Source: Firmicutes bacterium ADurb.Bin146 (GTDB lineage Bacteria > Bacillota > Clostridia > DUPQ01). Taken from it: DNA of 42,678 nucleotides. The notes beneath the pieces were generated by a model. That model worked only from the letters and a program-made list of their open reading frames with translations. It was not told the DNA's origin and did no database searches. Shown here piece after piece: positions 1 to 7,403 of this stretch. Position 1 is the first letter of the stretch; every line of letters starts with the position of its first letter. The position numbers and the translations under genes are program-made. The stretch spans positions 1 through 42,678 of the forward strand of contig MWDI01000035.1 of assembly GCA_002070475.1 (NCBI GenBank). Direction: 5' to 3'.

Positions 1-27
1 TACATAATGCTCTTTTTTGTTTGCCAT
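1..27 (-). CDS. 5' end of an unidentified gene (partial, runs off left edge)
   Basis: Only the first nine codons are in the window, reading MANKKEHYV on the minus strand. The start is well supported. A perfect AGGAGG ribosome binding site lies at 36-41, eight bases before the ATG, and a good promoter lies further upstream at 62-90. The product cannot be named from nine residues. Some DUF4238 proteins begin with a similar K-x-HYVPQ stretch, but this is only a weak guess. It follows nrdJ in the same direction but has its own promoter. Confidence 0.6.
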
Positions 28-61
28 GTATAGATCCTCCTGTTCGTGTTAACCTTAGTTA

Positions 62-90
62 ATTATATCTACTTTAGATAAATATGTCTA
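62..90 (-). promoter_or_regulatory. Sigma-A-type promoter for the left-edge gene
   Basis: Reading the minus strand, a -35 box TAGACA (85-90) and a perfect -10 box TATAAT (62-67) are separated by 17 bases. Transcription would begin near position 55, giving a leader of about 28 bases that carries the AGGAGG site. The rest of the 28-139 gap shows only AT-rich sequence and no convincing terminator for nrdJ. Confidence 0.6.
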
Positions 91-139
91 TAAAAAAAAT
101 CAATAAATTTAAGTGCCTATATTTGTATGATTTATACAG

Positions 140-2395
140 TTAATTGCATTTTGAGTATCCACAAGACCTGCAAATCACACATCCACCATCACTTTCTAGC
201 GGATTTCCACATTCCGGACAAGGTCTGCTCTCAGAATTTTTCTCATCTTTTTTTATTGGGGTCTTTGCTGCAGGTTCTCCATAATGGAGGTAAGGAATCG
301 TCTTTTTTACTTCCTCTTTCAATTCTCCGTTCATTTTTGCGACTTTCTCAATCATTCTTCCAATTGCATCAGGACAGGACAATATGCCTAAATCTTTATG
401 TCTTATTGTTGAAGGACACCTTATTCCTTTGAGCTGGTCAATTATTTCTTTTGTGTCTATACCTGATCTTAATGCAATTGAGACAAGCCTAGCTGTTGCT
501 TCAGATTGTGAAGGACATCCTCCTGCTCTTCCTGTATTCGTGAATACCTCGCATATCTCTCCGTTTTCATCATAATTAACGGTTATATACAAATTACCGC
601 ATCCTGTTTTGAATTTTTCTGTAAGTCCGGTAGTAATTCTCGGTCTGGGTTTCGGAATAACAGCAGAAGATAATAAAGATGGTCCTTTTGCTTGTTGTTT
701 AGGAACACTTAGCACCTGCGAATCCCTGCTGCCATCTCTATATAGAGTAACACCTTTACAACCCATAGCATATGCTTGCATAAATACGGCTTTGACATCA
801 TCCAATGTCGCTTCATTTCTCAAATTAACAGTTTTTGATACTGCGTTGTCGACATGCTCCTGGAAAACCGCTTGCATTCTTACATGCCAGGAAGGGTCTA
901 TGTCATGACTTGTTACAAAAACTTCCTTAACATCTTCAGGTATCACAGACAGGTTTCTGATTGTGCCTTTTTTAGCTATGTCCCTCATCAGTTCCTCGCT
1001 GTAGAATCCTCTTTCTTTTGCTATAGCTTCAAAAACAGGATTAACTTCTGTCATTTCGGTATTATCCATTACATTACGTATATATGATATAGCAAATGCA
1101 GGTTCTATGCCGCTTGAAACACCCGCAATTATACTTAGAGTTCCTGTAGGAGCTATAGTCGTAGTTGTTGCATTTCTCACCTTTATATCTTTAGAAGGGT
1201 ATATACTCTTATCATAAGCAGGAAATATACCTTTTATTTCTGCTAGGCTCATAGATGCTTTTTTGGATTCCTCATTTATGAATTTCATTACTTCATATCC
1301 TAAGTCTAGTGCTTCCTCGCTGTTGTATGGAATTCCCATTGCATATAAGCTGTCTGCCCATCCCATCACACCTAATCCGATTTTTCTAGTTGCTTTTGAA
1401 TTCTTTGCAATTTTTTCGTTTGGATAAGCATTTACATCTATTACATTATCCAAAAAATGTACTGCCTTTACTACACATCTGCCAAGCTTATCATAATCAA
1501 ATCCGCTTCTGTCTGGTTTAAGCATTGTATATAGATTAATTGAACCTAAATTACATGATTCGTATGGAAGAAGAGGTTGTTCTCCGCATGGATTTGTACT
1601 TTCAATTTCACCTAACCCCGGAACAGTGTTTTCCATGTTTATCCTGTCAAGAAAGACTATTCCAGGTTCTCCGTTCAACCATGCATGCTGTACTATCATG
1701 TCGAATATATCTTTTGCACTTTCCACTCCTACTGCTTTTTTTGTAGATGGGTCGATAAGCTCATATGTATTGTCGTGTTCTACTGCTTCCATAAACTGTT
1801 CTGTCAATCCTACACTTATATTGAAATTATTAAGCTCGGTACTGTTTTCCTTGCATGTTATGAAATCCTTTATGTCAGGATGATCTACTCTGAGTATGCC
1901 CATATTGGCTCCTCTTCTTGTACCTCCCTGTTTAACAGCTTCAGTAGCGGTATTAAAAACCTTCATAAAACTAATTGGTCCTGAGGCTATTCCGCCTGTA
2001 GAACTGACTGCTGCACCTTTCTGTCTTATTCTGGAAAAACTAAAACCGGTACCTCCACCGCTTTTATGGATAAGGGCGGCATTTTTAACTGTCTCAAATA
2101 TGGCTTCCATCGAATCATCGATAGGTAACACGAAGCAGGCTGCTAATTGTCCCAAAGACCTTCCTGCATTCATTAATGTAGGGGAATTCGGCAAAAATTC
2201 CAGATTAACCATCATGTCATAGAAATCCTTTTCTGTTTTCTCAATGTCTTCTTTGCCTAGAAATTCTGAGTCAGCAGATGCTATAGTCTTTGCGACTCTT
2301 TTGAACATATCATCACAAGTCTCGATGACATTGCCTTCTGAGTCCCTTTTAAGGTACCTTTTCTCCAGTACTTTTTTTGAATTTTCTGTAAGCAT
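140..2395 (-). CDS. nrdJ: Adenosylcobalamin-dependent (class II) ribonucleotide reductase
   Basis: Reduces ribonucleotides to deoxyribonucleotides using a B12-generated thiyl radical, so it works with or without oxygen. The 751-residue protein has the class I/II core: FLPNSPTLMNAG near residues 67-78, the NPCGE finger loop (Cys270, Glu272) and CNLGS (Cys281). Cys87 in ACFVL is the likely redox partner of Cys281. A TSCPD-type domain follows (about 600-700), then a C-terminal zinc ribbon (CPECG ... CRSCG, about 728-750), which is typical of NrdJ. There is no N-terminal ATP-cone. The protein starts directly with the TENSKKVLEKRYL stretch common to cone-less NrdJ. A GGGGGAG ribosome binding site sits at 2401-2407. 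The promoter overlaps two NrdR boxes, so repression by NrdR is likely. The nrdR gene itself is not in the window. Confidence 0.96.
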   Translation of the reverse strand: MLTENSKKVLEKRYLKRDSEGNVIETCDDMFKRVAKTIASADSEFLGKEDIEKTEKDFYDMMVNLEFLPNSPTLMNAGRSLGQLAACFVLPIDDSMEAIFETVKNAALIHKSGGGTGFSFSRIRQKGAAVSSTGGIASGPISFMKVFNTATEAVKQGGTRRGANMGILRVDHPDIKDFITCKENSTELNNFNISVGLTEQFMEAVEHDNTYELIDPSTKKAVGVESAKDIFDMIVQHAWLNGEPGIVFLDRINMENTVPGLGEIESTNPCGEQPLLPYESCNLGSINLYTMLKPDRSGFDYDKLGRCVVKAVHFLDNVIDVNAYPNEKIAKNSKATRKIGLGVMGWADSLYAMGIPYNSEEALDLGYEVMKFINEESKKASMSLAEIKGIFPAYDKSIYPSKDIKVRNATTTTIAPTGTLSIIAGVSSGIEPAFAISYIRNVMDNTEMTEVNPVFEAIAKERGFYSEELMRDIAKKGTIRNLSVIPEDVKEVFVTSHDIDPSWHVRMQAVFQEHVDNAVSKTVNLRNEATLDDVKAVFMQAYAMGCKGVTLYRDGSRDSQVLSVPKQQAKGPSLLSSAVIPKPRPRITTGLTEKFKTGCGNLYITVNYDENGEICEVFTNTGRAGGCPSQSEATARLVSIALRSGIDTKEIIDQLKGIRCPSTIRHKDLGILSCPDAIGRMIEKVAKMNGELKEEVKKTIPYLHYGEPAAKTPIKKDEKNSESRPCPECGNPLESDGGCVICRSCGYSKCN

Positions 2396-2410
2396 AACTA
2401 CTCCCCCATA

Positions 2411-2426
2411 AAACTATATTTTGTAT
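2411..2426. promoter_or_regulatory. NrdR box 1 (proximal to nrdJ)
   Basis: The 16-mer aaaCtATATtTtGtat matches the NrdR consensus acaCwAtATaTwGtgt at 13 of 16 positions by hand comparison. It lies between the predicted nrdJ transcription start and the ribosome binding site. Its centre is 32 bases from box 2, about three helical turns, which is the usual arrangement of paired NrdR sites. Confidence 0.72.
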
Positions 2427-2442
2427 CACTAATACATATGAT

Positions 2443-2458
2443 GTACTAGATATTGTAT
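2443..2458. promoter_or_regulatory. NrdR box 2 (overlaps the nrdJ -10 element)
   Basis: The 16-mer gtaCtAgATaTtGtat matches the NrdR consensus at 12 of 16 positions and covers the predicted -10 box (2452-2457). Both boxes end in the same TTGTATCA string, which makes a direct repeat with 32-base spacing. NrdR bound here would block RNA polymerase at nrdJ. Confidence 0.72.
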
Positions 2459-2479
2459 CACCGTGAAAATCTCTGTCAA
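2452..2479 (-). promoter_or_regulatory. nrdJ promoter
   Basis: On the minus strand a perfect -35 TTGACA (2474-2479) and a -10 TACAAT (2452-2457) are 16 bases apart. The predicted start of transcription is near 2445, leaving about 50 bases of leader. The gap between the divergent nrdJ and xpaC-like genes is 195 bases, and both promoters fit in it. There is no room for a cobalamin riboswitch between this promoter and the start codon. Confidence 0.6.
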
Positions 2480-2552
2480 CGGATTTGCAAAAATTCACTG
2501 AAAATTTTTTTATTTGATGATTTTTCATAATTATAGTAATTTATTTTTTCTG

Positions 2553-2561
2553 TGATATAAT
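2553..2561 (+). promoter_or_regulatory. Extended -10 promoter for the xpaC-telA operon
   Basis: TGATATAAT is a perfect extended -10 element (TG-n-TATAAT). There is no good -35 box, which is common for extended -10 promoters. Transcription would start near 2568, just upstream of the ribosome binding site of the first gene. Confidence 0.5.
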
Positions 2562-2590
2562 TTATTTACAAATTGAAAGAAGGAAAAGCA

Positions 2591-3208
2591 ATGGAAGTCA
2601 GACATAAATCCGCTATACCGATATATTTAGGAGGTTCAGTATGGATATTGTACAGCCTGATTTTCCCTATGCATAAACTTATACACATCATAATCGCTTG
2701 TGTATTATTCGTCGCTGTCTTTCTGATAAGCAAAAGAAAATTTCCTGATAGAATAGAGTTAATCGAAGATCCTATAAAGTATACTGGCGCTAAGGATGTT
2801 GACCAGGCTATATCCGAAGGAAACAGGTATCTTGAAGAAATGAAGAAGGCTAATGATCTTATTCAGAATGCTGTTATTTCCGAGAAAATAGACAAACTTA
2901 GTACTATCACAAAGAAAATTTTTGCATATATCTCTGAAAAACCTGAAAAACTAAAGGATATTCGCAGATTTCTAACATATTTCTTACCTACAACTATCAA
3001 ACTTTTAAATTCATACGCAAGAGCTGAAGCGCAGGAAAATGATGGTAAAAACATACAGCAGATAAAAAATAATATTGAAGGAGTGATGGATAGCATCATT
3101 GACTCTTTCCTAAAATATCTTGATAATCTTTATGCTGATGAAGCTATGGATATAGATGCTGAAATTACTGTCTTTGACAGTATGTTGAAAGCAGAAAATT
3201 TAAAATAA
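2591..3208 (+). CDS. XpaC-like membrane protein (5-bromo-4-chloroindolyl phosphate hydrolysis family)
   Basis: A 205-residue protein with two closely spaced N-terminal hydrophobic segments (about residues 8-24 and 29-47), followed by a soluble helical domain rich in Lys, Glu and Ile. This is the layout of the XpaC family, named after a Bacillus subtilis gene whose true biochemical role is unclear. The assignment rests mainly on this architecture and on its position directly upstream of a TelA-family gene, the same pairing seen in B. subtilis. The ATG at 2591 is preferred over an in-frame TTG at 2573, because the AGAAGG ribosome binding site lies between the two. It is the first gene of a seven-gene operon. 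Confidence 0.75.
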   Translation: MEVRHKSAIPIYLGGSVWILYSLIFPMHKLIHIIIACVLFVAVFLISKRKFPDRIELIEDPIKYTGAKDVDQAISEGNRYLEEMKKANDLIQNAVISEKIDKLSTITKKIFAYISEKPEKLKDIRRFLTYFLPTTIKLLNSYARAEAQENDGKNIQQIKNNIEGVMDSIIDSFLKYLDNLYADEAMDIDAEITVFDSMLKAENLK

Positions 3209-3225
3209 CTGAAAGGATTACTGAA

Positions 3226-4260
3226 ATGAGCGAAATTACATTAACAGAAAAAGATAGAGAGCTTGCTAACTCATATGGACAAAAACTTGATATCAAAAGC
3301 AGTACATCAATACTTCAATATGGTGCTGACGCGCAAAGAAAGATTACAAGTTTTTCTGATGCTACTCTAGAAAAGGTCCGTTCTAGAGAGCTTGGTGAAA
3401 TTGGAGACATGATTGGCAATCTTATGGCTCAGCTGAAAGATTTCACTGCTGATCAGGAAACTGGTAATTTATTTGAAAGATTGTTTAAAAAGACAAAAAG
3501 ATATATTGATGTCCTTAAAGCACGTTATGCTAAAGCTGAGGCTAATGTCAATAAAATAGTAGCTGTACTAGAAGATCATCAGGTGGTTCTTTTAAAGGAT
3601 ATAACAATGCTGGATAAAATGTATGAAATGAATCTTGATTACATAAAAGAGCTTGCCTTATATATTGAAGGTGGCAGAGCCAGGCTTAACGAGCTGAAAG
3701 AAACTAAGCTTGTTGAACTAAGAGAAAAAGCAAAAGAATCAAAACTTCCTGAAGATGCTCAGGCTGCTAATGATTTTTCCAATATGCTTGACAGAGTCGA
3801 AAAGAAAATATATGACCTGGAGATAACGAGAAATATAGCTGTACAAATGGCACCTCAGATAAGACTTATACAAAATAACAATAATCTTCTTTCTGAAAAG
3901 ATACAGACCACCCTAATTAATACTATACCCTTGTGGAAGAATCAGATGGTGTTGTCATTAAGCATCACGCATTCCCAAAATGCAATGAAAGCTCAACGAG
4001 CTGTAACAGACATGACAAATGAACTGCTTCTTAAGAATGCTGAAAGTCTTAAACAGGGAAGTATAGATATAGCTAAGGAATCTGAAAGAGGTATTGTTGA
4101 TATTGAGACGCTGAGAACCACCAATGAGAGCCTTATAAATACTCTTGATGAAATTCTTAGAATTCAGGAAGAAGGAAAAGCCAAGAGAAAAGAAGCAGAG
4201 ACAGAATTGAATAAGATAGAGGAACAGCTTAAAAACAAGCTGCTTGAGTTTAAAAACTGA
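3226..4260 (+). CDS. TelA-family protein (toxic anion resistance family)
   Basis: A 344-residue, largely alpha-helical, coiled-coil-rich cytoplasmic protein. Its N-terminus (about residues 35-75, with ITSFSD followed by a basic-acidic stretch and GEIGDMIGNLM) and central KxxRYxKAEANVNKI region are characteristic of TelA/YaaN/YceH proteins. Members are linked to resistance to tellurite and to cell-envelope antimicrobials. The molecular mechanism is not established. A GAAAGGA ribosome binding site lies in the 17-base gap after the xpaC-like gene, and the stop codon overlaps the start of the next gene by one base. It probably works with the XpaC-like and LemA-like neighbours in envelope stress tolerance, which is an inference from context. 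Confidence 0.88.
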   Translation: MSEITLTEKDRELANSYGQKLDIKSSTSILQYGADAQRKITSFSDATLEKVRSRELGEIGDMIGNLMAQLKDFTADQETGNLFERLFKKTKRYIDVLKARYAKAEANVNKIVAVLEDHQVVLLKDITMLDKMYEMNLDYIKELALYIEGGRARLNELKETKLVELREKAKESKLPEDAQAANDFSNMLDRVEKKIYDLEITRNIAVQMAPQIRLIQNNNNLLSEKIQTTLINTIPLWKNQMVLSLSITHSQNAMKAQRAVTDMTNELLLKNAESLKQGSIDIAKESERGIVDIETLRTTNESLINTLDEILRIQEEGKAKRKEAETELNKIEEQLKNKLLEFKN

Positions 4261-4787
4261 TGAAATTTAAGGAAAACAGAGTGCTGGCCTGGATACTGGT
4301 TGCAATCGTTATAATCGCTTCCGTGCTTATAAGCGGAAGCGTGTCCCTTTCTTCCCAAAGAAGAAAGGTTATGAATTCTTTTTATGACACTATGGATAAT
4401 GATCTAAACACAAAATCCTCTTATGCTGACAATCTTTCTGGCGTAGCTTCAAGATATCTTGACCGTAACAGTGAGTATATTAATAATATGTCGGATGCAA
4501 GAGACATGCTTTTAAATGCAAAAACACCGAATGAAAAATATGCTGCATCTGTAAGCATAACCAATGCTGCAGCTGCTCTTTATGACGTGCTAGGTACTAT
4601 AAATCTCAATGATACTGACGAGAGGCTGAGACGTAGCAATTATGCAGACATAATCGCTATTGATGACATTTTAAAAAGAAGCTCTTTTAATCAGGATGTT
4701 GATAAGTTCAATGAAGAACTTAATAAGTTCCCTGCTAATGTAATAGCATCAATAACCCGTATTAAAGAGGCAGAGTATTTCCGATGA
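4260..4787 (+). CDS. LemA-like membrane-anchored helical protein
   Basis: A 175-residue protein with one N-terminal membrane segment (about residues 9-30) followed by an extracytoplasmic helical domain. The overall shape and its place just before a TPM-domain gene resemble LemA/YgcG gene pairs. The sequence is divergent, however, and lacks the strongest LemA signature (an N-terminal YN.LV stretch after the membrane helix), so it may be a separate family that fills the same slot. The ATG shares one base with the telA-like stop codon (TGATG), so translation is probably coupled. Confidence 0.55.
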   Translation: MKFKENRVLAWILVAIVIIASVLISGSVSLSSQRRKVMNSFYDTMDNDLNTKSSYADNLSGVASRYLDRNSEYINNMSDARDMLLNAKTPNEKYAASVSITNAAAALYDVLGTINLNDTDERLRRSNYADIIAIDDILKRSSFNQDVDKFNEELNKFPANVIASITRIKEAEYFR

Positions 4788-4817
4788 ACCTTTATTCTGT
4801 TTTTCCGTTTAATTGAT

Positions 4818-5765
4818 ATGATGAAAAAAATTGTAGCATTAATTATCTTAATATTTGTTTTAACCTGCAATATAGCATTTGCTGCAGATATTCCAGCTCC
4901 AACATCTGATTTTTATGTAAACGACACAGCTAATGTAATAACTGATCAAACAGAAAAAATAATTATAGATAAAAATGCTGCACTTTATGAAAAAACAGGT
5001 GCTCAGATAGTGGTTGTAACAGTGGATTATACTCATACAGCTTCAATTGCTGATTATGCATATGAACTTTTCAATGAATATGGTATAGGTTCAAACGAAA
5101 AGAACAATGGCTTGTTACTGCTTTTATCAATAGGAGACGATGACTATTATGCATTGCAAGGAGCAGGTTTGGAGAGAACCTTTTCAAGCGGAACACTTTC
5201 TTATCTTTTGTATGAGTACCTTGAGCCCTATTTTGCCCAACAGGAATATGATTCAGGTGTGCTGAGCGTATTCAATGCTTTTTATGATGAAATACTTGCA
5301 ATTTATGATACAAATATAGATTATGAAGAACCTATACCTGATGAATATGAATATTACTATCCTGAAGAATATTATAGCAATCCTCAACCATCTATTACGA
5401 TTTTTGATGTGTTCAGAACATTTTTCATTATAGTCGTTATTATTGCAGTGCTAACATCCATATTCGGATCGAGAAAAAGCACCAGAAGTTCTTCTTCATA
5501 TACAAGATCAAATACCAGCAGTAACATCTGGCCTATAATCGGTGCAATTAATCTGATGAATATGGGCAGGAATATAAACAACTCTGTAAGAAATAATACC
5601 TCTACATTTAATAATAACCACAACACAATTAATCGTAACAGTTCTTCTTTTCGCGGAAGCTCTTCTTTCGGAGGCGGCTCATCATTCACAGGGAGATCAG
5701 GAGGTTTTCACAGCGGCGGGGGTGGTATGTCTAGAGGAGGAGGCGCAGGAAGAGGCGGCAGATGA
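4818..5765 (+). CDS. TPM-domain (YgcG-like) exported membrane protein
   Basis: A 315-residue protein with a clear signal peptide (cleavage likely after AFA, about residue 22) and an extracytoplasmic TPM domain (about 30-155). The TPM domain shows the family's DTANVI start, the TGAQIVVVTVD strand and the NNGLLLLLSIGDD segment. An acidic Tyr/Glu-rich linker follows, then one transmembrane helix (about 193-213), a Ser/Asn-rich stretch, and a Gly-rich tail ending SGGGGMSRGGGAGRGG. The Gly-rich tail is typical of YgcG-type proteins. TPM domains are implicated in membrane-protein quality control and phosphatase-like chemistry, and the substrate here is unknown. No strong ribosome binding site is visible, so coupling to the gene upstream is possible. 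Its last four bases overlap the next gene (ATGA). Confidence 0.85.
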   Translation: MMKKIVALIILIFVLTCNIAFAADIPAPTSDFYVNDTANVITDQTEKIIIDKNAALYEKTGAQIVVVTVDYTHTASIADYAYELFNEYGIGSNEKNNGLLLLLSIGDDDYYALQGAGLERTFSSGTLSYLLYEYLEPYFAQQEYDSGVLSVFNAFYDEILAIYDTNIDYEEPIPDEYEYYYPEEYYSNPQPSITIFDVFRTFFIIVVIIAVLTSIFGSRKSTRSSSSYTRSNTSSNIWPIIGAINLMNMGRNINNSVRNNTSTFNNNHNTINRNSSSFRGSSSFGGGSSFTGRSGGFHSGGGGMSRGGGAGRGGR

Positions 5766-6751
5766 CTCTTATTGCATATTCCATAGCCCATTTCTTAACA
5801 GATGCAGTCTGTGCAGGATTAATTTTTTCCAATCCAGATATGATCCCATATATACTCATGTATGATTTATTAGCTTTTTCCACCCAACCTATTACCGGTA
5901 TTATAGCGGATACGTTAAGTAGATACAGACTTTTTGCGATAGCAGGAGGCATTTTAACATCATTTGGAGCACTCTTTTCATTACCCATACCAATAAAGAT
6001 TTGCATGATTGGTATAGGAAACAGTCTTTTTCATGTTGGTGGAGGAGCTGCGATATTGAAAGGTTCATCATCAAAAGCATCTCCTTTAGGTATATTTGTA
6101 GCACCGGGAAGTATGGGGCTTCTGCTTGGCACGCTGTTCCCTTCTATTACTATTTATGCAGCAATCGCTTTAACGGTTGTATCAATAATCCTCATCTGGC
6201 TGAAAGATTATAAATCTAAAAAGATATCTGAAGATATGCCGATTTTCAAATGTGATAAGAAGACAGTGTCTTTTCTTGTTATAGCAGTAATCCTTATTTC
6301 TATATCTGTCCGCTCCATAGCGTCCTATTCCGTTTCTTTTTCCTGGAAGGATACTATCGTCTTGTCACTTATAGCCGGGTTCATGGTTATGACAGGAAAA
6401 GTAGCAGGAGGTTTCGTATTGGATAAATTCAAGGCTATTCCTGTTGTTATTGCATCTCTTCTTCTTCCTGGTCCAATAATAGCTTTCCTGTCATCATACG
6501 CAGTGCCTTCTCTTTTAGGACAGTTTTTAATTAACATATCTATGCCTCTTACCTTGTATATGCTTTATAGGATGATTCCGGATTATCCTGGTTTTGCTTT
6601 CGGTCTTGCTGCATCTTTTCTTTTTCCTGGTATGATTATAGGGCTTAGTATAAATCTGAATGGATTATTGATTCTACTGATATTTGTGTTGAATGCGATA
6701 TTGATGTATATTGCAATTAAAGTAATGAAGAAAGGAAATATAACAATATGA
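5762..6751 (+). CDS. MFS-like polytopic membrane protein, function unknown
   Basis: A 329-residue hydrophobic protein with roughly ten predicted membrane helices, shorter than the usual 12-helix MFS transporter. The second helix region (YDLLAFSTQPITGIIAD) resembles the helix 2 / loop 2-3 area of MFS carriers. A distinctive LFHVGGG motif near residue 86-92 also stands out. No substrate can be inferred. It overlaps the TPM gene by four bases (ATGA) and the next small gene by four bases (ATGA). It therefore belongs to the xpaC-telA operon and probably acts in the same membrane process. Confidence 0.65.
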   Translation: MTLIAYSIAHFLTDAVCAGLIFSNPDMIPYILMYDLLAFSTQPITGIIADTLSRYRLFAIAGGILTSFGALFSLPIPIKICMIGIGNSLFHVGGGAAILKGSSSKASPLGIFVAPGSMGLLLGTLFPSITIYAAIALTVVSIILIWLKDYKSKKISEDMPIFKCDKKTVSFLVIAVILISISVRSIASYSVSFSWKDTIVLSLIAGFMVMTGKVAGGFVLDKFKAIPVVIASLLLPGPIIAFLSSYAVPSLLGQFLINISMPLTLYMLYRMIPDYPGFAFGLAASFLFPGMIIGLSINLNGLLILLIFVLNAILMYIAIKVMKKGNITI

Positions 6752-6912
6752 AAACTATTCTTTGTGATGTTGTAATACCTGTTGTCCTTTACCCTATCAT
6801 GTATTGGCCATTCACAGTTGCTGGCATGGTTCTTATTGCAGCCGCTATTATATTATGGCGTTATTTAAAAAAAAGGAAGCAAAAAGAAGCCAGCAAAAGA
6901 GAAGACAAATAA
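6748..6912 (+). CDS. Small single-pass membrane protein, 54 residues
   Basis: This reading frame starts MKTILCDVVIPVVLYPIMYW, contains one or two hydrophobic stretches through residue about 40, and ends in a strongly basic tail (KKRKQKE, then SKRED). Support comes from an AAAGGA site at 6731-6736, a four-base ATGA overlap with the MFS-like gene, and a one-base overlap (TAATG) with the following gene. I do not recognise the family. The basic tail after the membrane helix predicts a cytoplasmic C-terminus. It is probably a small partner of the neighbouring membrane proteins. Confidence 0.6.
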   Translation: MKTILCDVVIPVVLYPIMYWPFTVAGMVLIAAAIILWRYLKKRKQKEASKREDK

Positions 6913-7244
6913 TGCAACTTTTTTATCCGCTTATTCTGACCCTCATATTTGAAGGATTGGTTTTTTTGCTTTTCAGATTTAAAAACAGAGATTTCTGGAT
7001 ATTATTCCTTCTAATCAATATACTGACCAATCTTTCAATAAATCTTATACTCCTTGTATCATCTTTGTTTATGACATATACAGTCCAAGTAATATTTCTA
7101 TATATACTTGAGATATCTGCTGTTTTCATTGAATATATTTTCTATGCGAAAAAAGAAGGAAAGTCCATTAAGTTATTCTTATGCACTTTCCTTGCTAATA
7201 TGCTATCCTACTCGCTTGGTTTATTAATCTTTGGTCACATCTGA
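6912..7244 (+). CDS. Small polytopic membrane protein, 110 residues
   Basis: Hydrophobic throughout, with about four predicted membrane helices. A polar NILTN motif after residue 35 and the acidic residues in EGLVFLLF and EISAVFIEYIFY break up the hydrophobic runs. The start chosen is the ATG that overlaps the preceding stop codon by one base. A longer frame opening at 6804 would lie inside the 54-residue gene and is unlikely. The family is not recognised. It is the last gene of the operon, and its 3' end overlaps the convergent decarboxylase gamma-like gene by about 20 bases. Confidence 0.6.
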   Translation: MQLFYPLILTLIFEGLVFLLFRFKNRDFWILFLLINILTNLSINLILLVSSLFMTYTVQVIFLYILEISAVFIEYIFYAKKEGKSIKLFLCTFLANMLSYSLGLLIFGHI

Positions 7245-7391
7245 GTCTTTTTTCCCTTTACCGCTAAAGGCTTTTGACAGAAGCAGTATCGCTCCATAGA
7301 TAACTAGAAGCGCTATAAATACACCAAGCATTCCAAATAGAACAACTTCAGGTGTCTTTAAAAAATTCTCTACATCTATATGTATATTCAT
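7224..7391 (-). CDS. Sodium-pump decarboxylase gamma-like subunit (OadG family, 55 residues)
   Basis: A short protein, too small for routine gene calling, with one N-terminal membrane helix (about residues 18-41, LFGMLGVFIALLVIYG) and a charged C-terminal tail (GKGKKDSD). This is the shape of OadG/GcdD-type gamma or delta subunits, which hold the carboxyltransferase and beta subunits together. A GGAGGG ribosome binding site lies at 7397-7402, and the gene starts 12 bases after the beta-subunit stop. The partner position makes the call convincing. The tail lacks the long Pro/Ala linker and zinc-binding histidines of longer OadG proteins. Confidence 0.75.
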   Translation of the reverse strand: MNIHIDVENFLKTPEVVLFGMLGVFIALLVIYGAILLLSKAFSGKGKKDSDVTKD

Positions 7392-7403
7392 ATCGTCCCT
7401 CCG

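Noticed and set aside
2396..2590. Possible cobalamin riboswitch upstream of the B12-dependent nrdJ
   Set aside because: Only about 50 bases lie between the predicted transcript start and the ATG, no B12-box-like sequence is visible, and the region is better explained by NrdR boxes.
6804..6911. Longer start for the 110-residue membrane protein at 6804
   Set aside because: This segment is the coding region of the 54-residue gene in another frame. The Cys/His-rich translation looks non-natural.
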